From positions 1 to 64,000 of the forward strand of contig JBCDMB010000009.1 of the NCBI GenBank assembly GCA_038744685.1: DNA of 64,000 nucleotides, in the 5' to 3' direction. This document shows positions 28,567-37,144 of the stretch, one piece after another. Within the stretch, counting starts at the first letter, position 1. Each line of letters opens with the position of its first letter. The position numbers and the translations under genes were made by a program. The notes beneath the pieces are model-generated. The model was given only the letters and a program-made list of their open reading frames with translations, had not been told where the DNA came from and did no database searches. Source of the DNA: Verrucomicrobiota bacterium (GTDB taxonomy: Bacteria; Verrucomicrobiota; Verrucomicrobiia; Opitutales; Puniceicoccaceae).

Positions 28567-29184
28567 TTAGACATTTACCGGAGAAGACAAACTCTCCAGC
28601 TTGAGGATTCGTGCGGCAGCGGTCGGGAGATCTCTGAGGATATCGACGTCATTTTTCATCCGTGCCTGGGTAAGCATGCCCTCGTACAGGTTGAAGAGAA
28701 TACGGGCCGCCTCACTGATATCCATTTCGGGGATTGCGCCTTCCGCCTTTGCGTCCCGTAAAGCGGTTTCGAAGTAACGAGTGTAGCGAGCGAGAAGGCT
28801 GTTCACTTTTTCGATCAGCTCCGGTTCCACAGTAGAAATCTCTGCACCGATATTGAAAAAAGGGCATCCAAGGACCCGTCCTTCCTCTTCGGCAACCGCC
28901 ATAGTCTTGTTATAAGCCACCTCCATTTGAGCAGCGAGGCGTTCTAGCGGGGGGCGGGACGAAGAGAACATTTCATCCAAGCTTGGTCGGAGGTTGTTCC
29001 AAATGTGGTCCATCGCGGCGATAGCTAGGGCGAGCTTCGATTCGAAAAAATAGTAGAAGCTCCCCTTTTTGACCTCTGCCTTCTCACAGATCTGATCGAT
29101 GGTGAGCGAGCCGTAGCTGCGCGACCACATCAAGTCGACCATGGCATCGAGAAGTTGATTTTTGGCGTTACTGGTTCGTCCCAT
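28567..29184 (-). CDS. TetR/AcrR-family transcriptional regulator
   Basis: 205 aa. N-terminal HTH: LLDAMVDLMWSRSYGSLTID, QICEKAEVKKGSFYYFFESK; the C-terminal ligand domain contains CPFFNIGAEIS, a cysteine that is typical of regulators that sense electrophiles or oxidants in the AcuR/NemR-like group (family knowledge; not proven here). It precedes the SDR and ene-reductase genes on the same strand and has the ACTATTTAGT element on both sides, so it is the probable repressor of that pair. Confidence 0.88.
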   Translation of the reverse strand: MGRTSNAKNQLLDAMVDLMWSRSYGSLTIDQICEKAEVKKGSFYYFFESKLALAIAAMDHIWNNLRPSLDEMFSSSRPPLERLAAQMEVAYNKTMAVAEEEGRVLGCPFFNIGAEISTVEPELIEKVNSLLARYTRYFETALRDAKAEGAIPEMDISEAARILFNLYEGMLTQARMKNDVDILRDLPTAAARILKLESLSSPVNV

Positions 29185-29202
29185 GATTGGAGTGGATAGA
29201 TG

Positions 29203-29212
29203 ACTATTTAGT
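29203..29212. promoter_or_regulatory. Candidate TetR operator upstream of the TetR gene
   Basis: Second copy of ACTATTTAGT, 18 bp in front of the TetR start codon, so in a position to block transcription initiation or elongation. See 28538-28547 for the other copy. Confidence 0.6.
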
Positions 29213-29287
29213 TAAGTAAAGCAAAAACTACATTTTTTTTGAAGAATCTCACTTGGTTTGTCGTGTGAGCGACTCTAGCGTTTTGCG

Positions 29288-30517
29288 GTGGCTTGGTATC
29301 TCTACGCTGCTTTGAAGCAGATTTTTCCTTCGCGGAGGCTTTTGTCTTTCGCGGCGCTGATCTCGATCATCGGGGTCGCGCTCGGGGTAGCTGTCCTCCT
29401 CATCGTGCAGAGCGTCATGAACGGGTTTGTTAACGATATCCGAAGTAGCCTGGAGAAAACGAATGGAGATATCCGGATTCATTCCACCGGTTTAATCGGA
29501 AACTGGCGTGAGGTAGTAGCGGAGCTGGAGGAGAAAGAAGAGGTGGCCTCTGCAGCACCTTTTGCGGAAGGGGTAGTAATGATCCAAGCCATCAATCGAC
29601 CTTTGTTTCCTTATGTTTGGGGTTTGGAGATGGAAAAGGGTCCGAGCGTATTACCGGTCGAAGAATTTCTGATGGAAGGAGCATTGGAAGACCTGGATGA
29701 CCGATCTGTGTTTCTGAGCTCTGGAGTGGCCTGGCAGTTGGGGGCATCCGTCGGATCGGAGGTGGATGTTTATACCCCGTTGATGCTGGATCGGATGAAG
29801 GATGATGAGATCATCCTTCCCATCGGATTGAGGGTGGCCGGAGTTTTCGAAACGGGCTGGAATGAAGTGGACGGGAATACCATTCTAGTGACGCTGCGAA
29901 CGATGCAGGAACTGTATGGGCTCGGCGAGAGCGTCCACGGAATCACATTGGAGCTAGCAGAGGGGACTGATTCTCAGCCTTTCGCAGCTACTTTGAATGC
30001 AGAGATGGCCGATCACTTGTTTGCGCGGACATGGATGGATATGAATGAGGACTTCCTCTTTGTTCTGCGCCTCGAGAAGACGATGTTGTTCTTCATCATG
30101 ATTTTTATCGTCCTTGTGGCGTCGTTTTCCATCGCGGTTTCCCTCATGATGTCGGTCATCCGTAAGACTAGGGAGATAGGTCTCTTATCGGCGATGGGTG
30201 CCACGCGTTTTCAGATTGGTGTGTGCTTCTGTTTGCAGGGGTTCTTGATTGGGACGGTCGGAACGGTTCTTGGCGTGTTGGGGGCTCTGGGCTGTCTCCG
30301 GTATCGGGAATGGATCTTAGCGACGTTTGCGGAAATGACAGGCAGGGGTCAGGCGCTCATCGATGCCTATGGTTTTTCTTACATACCGGTCCATTACATT
30401 GTTTCGGACTTTGTCATCGTGACGGTTTTCTCGATGGCGGTATCTACGCTAGCCGGTTTGATCCCGGCCTGGCGTGCGTCACGTCTTCAACCCGCAGATG
30501 CGTTGCGTAGTGAGTGA
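29288..30517 (+). CDS. lolC: Lipoprotein-releasing ABC transporter permease (LolC/LolE type)
   Basis: 409 aa from GTG at 29288. One N-terminal membrane helix (LLSFAALISIIGVALGVAVL), a periplasmic MacB-like domain of about 230 residues, then three helices (FFIMIFIVLVASFSIAVSLM; GFLIGTVGTVLGVLGALG; VIVTVFSMAVSTLAGLIPAW). The SVIRKTREIGLLSAMGAT block is characteristic of Lol permeases, which extract lipoproteins from the inner membrane for transfer to LolA. Only one permease gene is present, so the transporter may be a homodimer, as in LolF systems. Overlaps the ATPase gene. Confidence 0.85.
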   Translation: MAWYLYAALKQIFPSRRLLSFAALISIIGVALGVAVLLIVQSVMNGFVNDIRSSLEKTNGDIRIHSTGLIGNWREVVAELEEKEEVASAAPFAEGVVMIQAINRPLFPYVWGLEMEKGPSVLPVEEFLMEGALEDLDDRSVFLSSGVAWQLGASVGSEVDVYTPLMLDRMKDDEIILPIGLRVAGVFETGWNEVDGNTILVTLRTMQELYGLGESVHGITLELAEGTDSQPFAATLNAEMADHLFARTWMDMNEDFLFVLRLEKTMLFFIMIFIVLVASFSIAVSLMMSVIRKTREIGLLSAMGATRFQIGVCFCLQGFLIGTVGTVLGVLGALGCLRYREWILATFAEMTGRGQALIDAYGFSYIPVHYIVSDFVIVTVFSMAVSTLAGLIPAWRASRLQPADALRSE

Positions 30518-31202
30518 GAATGGTCCAGTCCTGGAGGCCCGTGGCCTAAAGAAATCTTTTCAGCTTCCGGGTTCGCGGCTGAAGGTGCTGCGTGGGTTTG
30601 ATTTTGCGTTAGATGCAGGAGTTTCTGCCAGTATCAGAGGAGAATCCGGGTCGGGAAAGTCGACACTTCTGAATCTGTTCGCGGGTTTGGAAAGAGCAGA
30701 TGAAGGCGAAATCCTTTGGGATGGTGTTTCCATTCGGTCTTTGGATGCGCGTCGGCTTGCGAGAGTGCGAGCGCTTCGAATGGGATTGGTCTTCCAGGCT
30801 TACCACCTGGTAGGAGAAATGACGGCCCTGGAGAATGTCCTTTTGGCAGCAAGAATTTCCGGAAAGTTGGATGGTGAACTAAAGGAAAGGGGGAGAGCAC
30901 TCCTGGACCGTGTTGGATTGGGCGGTAGAGAGCGTCAGTTGCCTAGTCAAATGTCGGGTGGAGAACGTCAGAGAGTGGCTGTCGCAAGGGCGATTTTGAA
31001 TTCTCCACGAGTTCTCTTTGCTGACGAACCCACGGGCAATCTGGATGAAAAAACGGGTAAGGAGACAATGGAGCTTCTTTTTGCTCTAGTGAGCGAGGAG
31101 CGAGTGTCTCTAGTGCTGGTAACTCATAACCCTGCGTTCGCTGAGGCCTGCGATCAGCAATGGCTTTTGAGTGAGGGAATTCTGCGTCCGCGGGGGAGAT
31201 GA
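30498..31202 (+). CDS. lolD: ABC transporter ATPase (LolD type)
   Basis: 234 aa from ATG at 30498; GTG at 30510 is an alternative. Complete nucleotide-binding domain: Walker A RGESGSGKSTLLNLFAG, Q-loop FQAYHLVGEMTALENV, signature MSGGERQRVAVARAI, Walker B VLFADEPTGNLD and H-loop VLVTHNPAF. The GNLDEKTG segment after Walker B is shared by the MacB/LolD/FtsE group. The start overlaps the permease stop by 20 bp, so translation is probably coupled. Confidence 0.9.
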   Translation: MRCVVSENGPVLEARGLKKSFQLPGSRLKVLRGFDFALDAGVSASIRGESGSGKSTLLNLFAGLERADEGEILWDGVSIRSLDARRLARVRALRMGLVFQAYHLVGEMTALENVLLAARISGKLDGELKERGRALLDRVGLGGRERQLPSQMSGGERQRVAVARAILNSPRVLFADEPTGNLDEKTGKETMELLFALVSEERVSLVLVTHNPAFAEACDQQWLLSEGILRPRGR

Positions 31203-31311
31203 TCTTACGGATCGACGAGAGTCTGGCTGCGGAGAGCGCACTTATGTCGTTGCTCGTGCCGTCTACGATTTTTCTTGAGACTGAGAGGGTGTCTCAATCA
31301 CGATTCTCGGT

Positions 31312-32199
31312 ATGCCTGACTTTGAAAATGCCCCATCTCCGAGGCCACAACCCGATGGTGAGTTGTATCGGCCGGGGAATGGACCGAAGTTCGAAGAAAA
31401 ACTGCCTGAGAGAACGCCTGCTTCCGACGGAGTCCGCAGAAAACAGAAGCGGACGGTTCGAAAGAGGAAGCAAGCTTCGGAACCGTTGAAGGAAGAGTCT
31501 TTTCTTGGGATGGTCAGCGATTTTGTGCGCTTCTTGTTCGGGAGCTCGGGAAGTCGGTCTTCGGCAAATAATAAGAATGGTGCTAATCCTTCGGGTAGAT
31601 CCTCTTCGCTGCGGGAGAATGGCGGTAGTCGGAGAAAGTCTGGACGAGGGCCAAAGCGATCCAGTAGTCGGCAGGATCAGCAAGTGGGAAAGGTTCAAAA
31701 ACGGGAGGCCCATGGAGAGGTTAATCGTCCTCGGCGTAGGCGAAAGAGAAAGAAATTAAACGGTGAATCCCAGGGGCGTGGTTCGCGCCAGAATCTTCAT
31801 CCCGCCGTGGATGAGACTAAAGAGTATCCACCTGTATCTACGCCTGACGTAGCTGCCCGTTACAATCGTCCTTCGACGAAAACCAGCGGTCAATCCGACG
31901 GTTCGGGTAGAACCCGAACAAACGCAGTAAAACGAAAGTCTTCCGGAAGGGACGAAAGTGGGTCTGCAGAAAGATCTCGTTCGAGTGAAAAAAGAACCCG
32001 CAACCGCCGAACGAAACAGAAAGACAAATCTCCTGTAAAGACTCCTCAACCGGTGATCGAAGTCATGTCGGAAGTCGAATCCCTGACTGCTAACTCCTCT
32101 GAGAGGTATTCCAAGGGCTCGGTAAGAGATATGCGGAATGCCCGCAAGCAGCGGCGACCCAGCGATTTCGATAAAGAACAGCCTGACAGAGTTTCCTGA
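31312..32199 (+). CDS. Basic, disordered hypothetical protein
   Basis: 295 aa, very rich in Arg, Lys, Ser and Pro with hardly any hydrophobic core; several basic clusters such as RRKQKRTVRKRK and RPRRRRKRKK. Only one short hydrophobic piece (EESFLGMVSDFVRFLFG, about 61-77) could fold or bind a membrane. The composition suggests an RNA- or DNA-binding, or ribosome-associated, disordered protein. It lies between lolD and murA, 12 bp before the latter, and probably shares its transcript. Not a recognised family. Confidence 0.65.
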   Translation: MPDFENAPSPRPQPDGELYRPGNGPKFEEKLPERTPASDGVRRKQKRTVRKRKQASEPLKEESFLGMVSDFVRFLFGSSGSRSSANNKNGANPSGRSSSLRENGGSRRKSGRGPKRSSSRQDQQVGKVQKREAHGEVNRPRRRRKRKKLNGESQGRGSRQNLHPAVDETKEYPPVSTPDVAARYNRPSTKTSGQSDGSGRTRTNAVKRKSSGRDESGSAERSRSSEKRTRNRRTKQKDKSPVKTPQPVIEVMSEVESLTANSSERYSKGSVRDMRNARKQRRPSDFDKEQPDRVS

Positions 32200-32211
32200 C
32201 TTTCCGGAGTC

Positions 32212-33513
32212 ATGGACGTAATTCGGATCGAAGGCGGCCGGGCTCTCCAAGGAGAGGTTCGGGTAGGCGGTGCGAAAAATTCCGTTCTTCCGGTTTTTGC
32301 AGCTTGTTTGCTGACGGATCAGGAGTGCGTGATCCGCAACGTTCCTGATCTAAGCGACGTGCATTTTATGGCGCGCATTCTGGAAGAAGTAGGGGCGCGC
32401 GTATCGAACGAAGGAGGAGGTGTTTGGCGAATCCAATCCACGGATGTCTCGCCTAGCGCACCCTACGAGTTGGTTCGAAAGATGAGAGCGTCGATCTGTC
32501 TTCTAGGGGCTATGGTGGGAAGACTCGGAACAGCAAGAGTCTCGATGCCTGGCGGGTGTGTGATAGGCCCGAGGCCGATCGATTTACACATCAAGGGGCT
32601 TAGGAAATTGGGATGCACGGTTGAGGTTAACGGGGGCTACCTGGAGGTGGATGGACGGGAGCGCGCGGGCGGTAGTGTCTTTCTGGGGGGGCGCTATGGT
32701 AGCACGGTTCTTGGGACGGCGAATGTTCTCATGGCCGCGGTGACGGCTTCAGGCGAAACGAGAATAGAGTGTGCCGCTTGTGAACCTGAAGTCGTAGATT
32801 TATGCAAGTTTCTCACTCAGATGGGAGCGAAGATTGAAGGAATTGGCGGACCTACCCTCACTGTCGAAGGAGTACCTTCTCTTTCGGGCGCCGATTTTAC
32901 GGTAATTAGTGACCGCATAGAGACGGGGACGTTCTTAATAGCGGGTGGTTTGTTGAATGCTGACCTCAAGGTTTGTGGATCTCCACCGTCGATGTTAGGC
33001 GCTTTTGTCGATAAGATGGAAGAGATCGGGGTGGAGTTTTCATTCTCGGATGGTGTTTGGAGCGTTGAGCGAACTCAGACTCTTCGGCCGGTTGACTTGA
33101 TTACTCTTCCCCATCCCGGATTTCCAACGGATCTCCAGGCGCAGCTTTGCACGCTACTTTCGGTCACGGAGGGAATCAGTGTTTTGACAGAACGGGTGTA
33201 TCCCAACCGTTTTATGCATGTCCCTGAGCTTCAACGGATGGGGGCCCACCTCTCAATTGAAGGAGCTTCCTGTATCATCAAGGGAGTGAGTCGGCTGTCT
33301 GGAGCACCGGTCATGGCTTCAGACTTGCGGGCGAGTGCGGCACTGGTTCTGGCAGGACTTGTCGCCAAAGGGGAGACTTGGATCCAGCGGGTCTACCACC
33401 TCGACCGGGGTTATGACCGAATGGACGAGAAACTCCGTTCGGTCGGAGCGAAGATTGAGCGATTGTCCGCTAACGAAATGCCGAAACAACTGATTGGGGA
33501 CGAGAGAAGGTAG
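32212..33513 (+). CDS. murA: UDP-N-acetylglucosamine 1-carboxyvinyltransferase
   Basis: 433 aa; first committed step of peptidoglycan synthesis, adding enolpyruvate from PEP to UDP-GlcNAc. The catalytic Lys is in VGGAKNSVLP, the fosfomycin-target Cys is present in MPGGCVIGPRPIDLH, and the C-terminal domain has HPGFPTDLQAQ with the general-base Asp region and YPNRFMHVPEL. Normal length. Because the loop Cys is kept, the enzyme should be fosfomycin-sensitive unlike chlamydial MurA with Asp (family knowledge). Confidence 0.95.
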   Translation: MDVIRIEGGRALQGEVRVGGAKNSVLPVFAACLLTDQECVIRNVPDLSDVHFMARILEEVGARVSNEGGGVWRIQSTDVSPSAPYELVRKMRASICLLGAMVGRLGTARVSMPGGCVIGPRPIDLHIKGLRKLGCTVEVNGGYLEVDGRERAGGSVFLGGRYGSTVLGTANVLMAAVTASGETRIECAACEPEVVDLCKFLTQMGAKIEGIGGPTLTVEGVPSLSGADFTVISDRIETGTFLIAGGLLNADLKVCGSPPSMLGAFVDKMEEIGVEFSFSDGVWSVERTQTLRPVDLITLPHPGFPTDLQAQLCTLLSVTEGISVLTERVYPNRFMHVPELQRMGAHLSIEGASCIIKGVSRLSGAPVMASDLRASAALVLAGLVAKGETWIQRVYHLDRGYDRMDEKLRSVGAKIERLSANEMPKQLIGDERR

Positions 33514-33561
33514 CAAATTTCCTCGCCATCGAAATCATGAATTGGATAGAGGGTAGAGTTT

Positions 33562-34608
33562 ATGGCGAAAAAAAAGGCACTTTTAACAGGTATAACCGGG
33601 CAGGACGGATCCTATCTTGCAGAGCTTCTGCTCGAGAAAGGATACGAGGTTCACGGAATGATCCGCCGGTCGAGTTCTTTCAACACGGGCCGCATCGACC
33701 ATCTTTTCAATGACCCAGAGATCAATGGAAAAAGCCTTTTTCTTCATCATGGCGATTTAACCGACTCCAGTAATCTGAATCGTTTGCTCGAGAAGGTGCA
33801 GCCGGATGAGATTTACAATCTAGGGGCTCAGAGCCATGTAAAGGTATCCTTTGAAGTTCCGGAATACACTGCAGAGGTTGATGCTATTGGAACCCTCCGT
33901 TTTCTCGACGGCATCAAGGAAACCGGGCTGAAGACGAGGTTCTATCAAGCCTCCACCAGCGAATTGTATGGAAAAGTGCAGGGAGTTCCGCAGACGGAAA
34001 AAACGCCGTTTTATCCTCGGTCCCCCTATGGCGTAGCGAAGCTCTATGGGTTTTGGATCATCGTGAATTATCGGGAGTCGTATGGGATCCACGCTTCCAA
34101 TGGAATTCTTTTTAACCACGAGTCACCTCGGCGGGGGGAGACTTTCGTCACGCGCAAGATTACTAGGGCCGCCGCCCGCATTGCTCATGGGCTTCAAGAG
34201 ACCCTACGACTCGGAAACCTCGATGCGAAGAGGGACTGGGGCTACGCACCAGAGTATGTCGAGGGGATGTGGCGAATCCTTCAACAGGATGAGCCGGATG
34301 ATTTCGTCCTTGCGACAAATGAGACACATACGGTCCGCGAATTTGTTGAGGAGTCGTTCTCCGAATTGGGCATCGCCATTGAGTGGAAAGGCACCGGAGC
34401 CGAAGAAGTTGGATACGATCAGCAATCCGGAGAGAAAAGGGTCTCAATTGATCCCGCCTATTTTCGTCCGGCTGAGGTCGACCTACTGATTGGAGACCCT
34501 GCGAAAGCAAGGGAAAAGCTCGGGTGGGAACCAACGACCAAGTTTGCTGAACTCGCTCGCATGATGGCTCGAGCCGATTTTGAAAAGGTGGCCAAAAGGG
34601 GTTACTGA
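33562..34608 (+). CDS. gmd: GDP-mannose 4,6-dehydratase
   Basis: 348 aa extended SDR; turns GDP-D-mannose into GDP-4-keto-6-deoxymannose. NADP motif [14 protein letters not shown], substrate motif [15 protein letters not shown], catalytic Thr/Glu in [10 protein letters not shown], YxxxK in [12 protein letters not shown], and [23 protein letters not shown] at 33562 with GAGGGTAGAG upstream. It is followed 5 bp later by fcl; the two enzymes make GDP-L-fucose for surface polysaccharide. Confidence 0.95.
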   Translation: MAKKKALLTGITGQDGSYLAELLLEKGYEVHGMIRRSSSFNTGRIDHLFNDPEINGKSLFLHHGDLTDSSNLNRLLEKVQPDEIYNLGAQSHVKVSFEVPEYTAEVDAIGTLRFLDGIKETGLKTRFYQASTSELYGKVQGVPQTEKTPFYPRSPYGVAKLYGFWIIVNYRESYGIHASNGILFNHESPRRGETFVTRKITRAAARIAHGLQETLRLGNLDAKRDWGYAPEYVEGMWRILQQDEPDDFVLATNETHTVREFVEESFSELGIAIEWKGTGAEEVGYDQQSGEKRVSIDPAYFRPAEVDLLIGDPAKAREKLGWEPTTKFAELARMMARADFEKVAKRGY

Positions 34609-34613
34609 TCGGC

Positions 34614-35564
34614 ATGGTGAATCGGGACTCAAAGATTTTTGTAGCTGGCCATCGTGGGATGGTCGGTAGTGCCGTTCTGAGGAGGCTCAAAGCGGAAGGA
34701 TTTTCGAATATCCGGACCGCAACCCGCGGAGAGCTCGACCTTTGTCGGCAGAGTGAGACCGAGGATTTTCTTCAGGAGATTCGGCCCGAGTTGGTCATTA
34801 ATGCGGCCGCAAGAGTCGGAGGCATTCATGCAAACGACACCTACCCAGCCGAGTTTCTCCAAGAGAACCTCGCGATGGGTTTAAACCTGGTGCATGGATC
34901 CTACAGTGCAGGAGTCGGGCGACTATTGAATCTTGGAAGCACTTGCATCTACCCGCGAGAGGCTCCCCAGCCGATGCAGGAGGAGGCTCTGCTGACTTCA
35001 CCTCTGGAGAAAACAAATGAGGGTTACGCGCTGGCAAAGATCGCGGTTCTTAAGCTTTGCGAGTTTTATCGGAAGCAATACGGAGTCCTTTTCCATTCGG
35101 CCATGCCGACTAACCTCTACGGACCCGGTGACAACTATCACCCGAAAAACTCCCATGTGCTCCCGGGTTTGATCCGCCGTTTCCATGAAGCGAAGGAAGC
35201 AGGAGACTCATCGGTAACGGTCTGGGGAACAGGAAAGCCGCTTCGCGAGCTTCTTCATGTCGACGATCTAGCTTCAGCGGTTCTGCACCTGATCTCCTTG
35301 GAGAATCCACCCAACTGGGTGAATGTCGGAACGGGCGTGGACTGCTCGATCCGGGAACTCGCCGAAAAGGTGGCCGCGGTGGTAGGCTTCGGAGGAGAGC
35401 TGCGTTTCGATCCATCCAAGCCAGATGGCACGCCGAGGAAGTTGACAGATATTACTCGAATCCGGGAAACGGGATGGGCTCCAGAAATTTCTCTGGATGA
35501 AGGGATCGCTTCTACCTACGCCTTGTTTCTCGAAGGACTTGAGGCCAAGACCATCCGCCTGTGA
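34614..35564 (+). CDS. fcl: GDP-L-fucose synthase
   Basis: 316 aa SDR; epimerises and reduces the Gmd product to GDP-L-fucose. NADP motif [32 protein letters not shown], the catalytic Ser/Cys region [11 protein letters not shown], and YxxxK in [25 protein letters not shown] is the family-specific substrate loop. It ends the row and is followed by a repeat-bearing gap and the convergent toxin-antitoxin pair. Confidence 0.95.
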   Translation: MVNRDSKIFVAGHRGMVGSAVLRRLKAEGFSNIRTATRGELDLCRQSETEDFLQEIRPELVINAAARVGGIHANDTYPAEFLQENLAMGLNLVHGSYSAGVGRLLNLGSTCIYPREAPQPMQEEALLTSPLEKTNEGYALAKIAVLKLCEFYRKQYGVLFHSAMPTNLYGPGDNYHPKNSHVLPGLIRRFHEAKEAGDSSVTVWGTGKPLRELLHVDDLASAVLHLISLENPPNWVNVGTGVDCSIRELAEKVAAVVGFGGELRFDPSKPDGTPRKLTDITRIRETGWAPEISLDEGIASTYALFLEGLEAKTIRL

Positions 35565-35584
35565 GGTTTGGTCTGGATCGGTGC

Positions 35585-35682
35585 GATAGCGAACTTTTAA
35601 CCTTCAACTTCCAACGTTAAACCCAGAATAATGTCCCTTTCAAATTTGGACGTTTAGCGTTCAAAGTTGAATGTTCGCTATC
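35585..35682. repeat. Inverted copies of an intergenic CGTTTAGCGTTCAAAGTT-type repeat
   Basis: Arm 1 (35585-35622, beginning GATAGCGAAC) and arm 2 (35652-35682, ending GTTCGCTATC) are imperfect reverse complements built of AACGTT/TTCAAC-like units. Together they could fold as a hairpin with a 29-nt loop, between the convergent fcl and PIN genes. A third, direct copy of arm 2 is at 36404-36435. Confidence 0.75.
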
Positions 35683-35690
35683 CCTTTTCT

Positions 35691-36098
35691 TCAGAACTTA
35701 TCTCGCCGCAGGAAGTTTGCCGGACTGAGGATCGGGATACCTCGAAACTCTTTTAGCGGTTGGAGGTGCTCTTTGTCTCCGCTCAAGAGCACGTCTGCCT
35801 TGGCAGCGAGCGCGCATTCGAGAACCATTTCATCGAAAGGATCTGGAGTGGCTCCCGTGGCACGCTCGACCGGAAAAACCATGGGAGCACTCGCTCGCAA
35901 CAAATCGACCCACGGTATGGGTTCCCTTTCCGGGTATTGTAAACAAAGCTCTTCGTAGGTTTCTTCATACTCAGCAAGCAAGTGTGGAGTAATTGCACAC
36001 TCAATCTGCCGTTCTGCCCACAATTGCAGACAGTTAAGGGGTGCTCCCCGCCAGAAGCAGGCACTGACGACCACATTGGTGTCGAACACCACACGCAT
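35691..36098 (-). CDS. PIN-domain toxin (putative VapC-like RNase, COG1569)
   Basis: 135 aa. PIN nuclease residues: Asp in VVFDTNVVVSACFW, Glu in HLLAEYEETYEEL, and the acidic cluster PDPFDEMVLECALAA, followed by ADVLLSGDKEHL. This is the 'putative toxin, PIN family' group rather than classical VapC. The ATG at 36098 follows the antitoxin stop by 2 bp; a GTG at 36101 overlaps it. With the AbrB-like gene it forms a complete toxin-antitoxin pair. Confidence 0.87.
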   Translation of the reverse strand: MRVVFDTNVVVSACFWRGAPLNCLQLWAERQIECAITPHLLAEYEETYEELCLQYPEREPIPWVDLLRASAPMVFPVERATGATPDPFDEMVLECALAAKADVLLSGDKEHLQPLKEFRGIPILSPANFLRRDKF

Positions 36099-36100
36099 CA

Positions 36101-36355
36101 CTACGATGCACGACTTCGCACCCGCTGGATCGCCCGGTCGACGGCATCCTGATCTTCCTCTGAAATCTCCGACGACTTTTGCGCCTTTCGAAGCAGGCGC
36201 CGGACGGTAGTAGGATCGAGTGGTTCCGGTTTACGCAAGACCACAAATCCAGAGGCTAAGCCAACCTCCAGCTCATCACCTTCGGAAATGTTCGCTTCTT
36301 CCCGCAACGCCTTTGGAAGCACGATTTGTCCTTTACTCGAAACCTTTGTGACCAT
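36101..36355 (-). CDS. AbrB/SpoVT-type antitoxin
   Basis: 84 aa. The swapped-hairpin DNA-binding domain is clear in VTKVSSKGQIVLPKALREE and GDELEVGLASGFVVLRKPE; the C-terminal half is a charged helix (RRLLRKAQKSSEISEED) that should bind the PIN toxin. It precedes the toxin gene. A perfect 16-bp palindrome lies directly upstream of its start and is the likely autoregulation site. Confidence 0.88.
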   Translation of the reverse strand: MVTKVSSKGQIVLPKALREEANISEGDELEVGLASGFVVLRKPEPLDPTTVRRLLRKAQKSSEISEEDQDAVDRAIQRVRSRAS

Positions 36356-36358
36356 TAG

Positions 36359-36374
36359 GTAAGATATATCTTAC
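36359..36374. promoter_or_regulatory. Perfect 16-bp palindromic operator of the toxin-antitoxin pair
   Basis: GTAAGATATATCTTAC is an exact palindrome 3 bp upstream of the antitoxin ATG (which reads leftward from 36355). AbrB-type antitoxins bind such sites in their own promoters, so this is the probable operator, covering the ribosome-binding region or start of the transcript. Confidence 0.75.
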
Positions 36375-36403
36375 TTCCTGATTTCAGTCAATTCGATAGT
36401 GAT

Positions 36404-36435
36404 CGTTTAGGATTCAAAGTTAAACGTTCGCCATC
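36404..36435 (+). repeat. Third copy of the CGTTTAG...GTTCGC.ATC repeat
   Basis: 32 nt with 27 positions identical to 35651-35682 in the same orientation. The toxin-antitoxin pair lies exactly between these two copies. Confidence 0.75.
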
Positions 36436-36469
36436 TTTCAGGGACCGATGGGCGCCCTCTCTCCTGAGG

Positions 36470-37054
36470 CTAATTCGCTCGAACGATCACCAATTCGGCT
36501 CTCCGATCGAGTGCGCGTCCGTCTGCTCCTGCGTCGGGAACAGCTTCCAGATCACCCTTGGAAAGGATTTCGATGCGAGTCGGTTCAATTCCTAGGCTCA
36601 CGAGGTAGTCTTTGACACTGGTGGCCCGCCGATCACCGAGTGCCAGGTTGTATTCCGTGGTGCCTTTCCAATCACAGTATCCCTCGATCAGGAGATAATC
36701 TCCAGGTGCTGCCCGCATAGAATCGGCAACTCCATCGAGAGCAGAACGGTCCACCGGGCGGACGAAGCTCTGGTCAAAGTCAAAATAGATCGTAGGGAAA
36801 ACCCCTCGCACCTGATTGCCGTTCAGGATATCAAAATTGGGATCTCTTTCGACTAAACCCTCATTGAAAAGATCTTCATTGTATCCTCCTGGATCGACTA
36901 GTGGAAAAGGGTTTTCATTTGGAACGAAGTCGTCTTCGGGGCGAGTAGGGGACCCGACAACGGTGGCGCTTGGATCCATCTCGGGCTTCGGGGAGCAGGC
37001 GGAAAGCAAGATGAGGAGCGAAACTCCCCACAAAAGTCGATGATCAAAACGCAT
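36470..37054 (-). CDS. pal: Peptidoglycan-associated (Pal/OmpA-like) lipoprotein
   Basis: 194 aa. Signal peptide with lipobox LLSAC, Cys20 being the lipidated residue, then a disordered linker and a C-terminal OmpA domain: TIYFDFDQSFVRP, YLLIEGYCDWKGTTEYN, LALGDRRATSVKDYL. The Asp and Arg that hold diaminopimelate are in the LGDRR region. The protein should tether the outer membrane to peptidoglycan. tolB and tolQRA are not in the window, so the symbol is by domain only. Confidence 0.87.
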   Translation of the reverse strand: MRFDHRLLWGVSLLILLSACSPKPEMDPSATVVGSPTRPEDDFVPNENPFPLVDPGGYNEDLFNEGLVERDPNFDILNGNQVRGVFPTIYFDFDQSFVRPVDRSALDGVADSMRAAPGDYLLIEGYCDWKGTTEYNLALGDRRATSVKDYLVSLGIEPTRIEILSKGDLEAVPDAGADGRALDRRAELVIVRAN

Positions 37055-37144
37055 AGCGAAGATGGTTGGAGAAAAATTCCACAGCGTAAAGCTTTTCTGC
37101 TCAATGAGAGTGCATTTTTCGCAAGGCAGATTTCAACGATCGGC

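Noticed and set aside
31199-31489. 96-codon frame starting with an ATGA overlap at the lolD stop
   Set aside because: Start context is good, but it overlaps the next gene by 178 bp in another frame, and the translation shows no fold or family signal.
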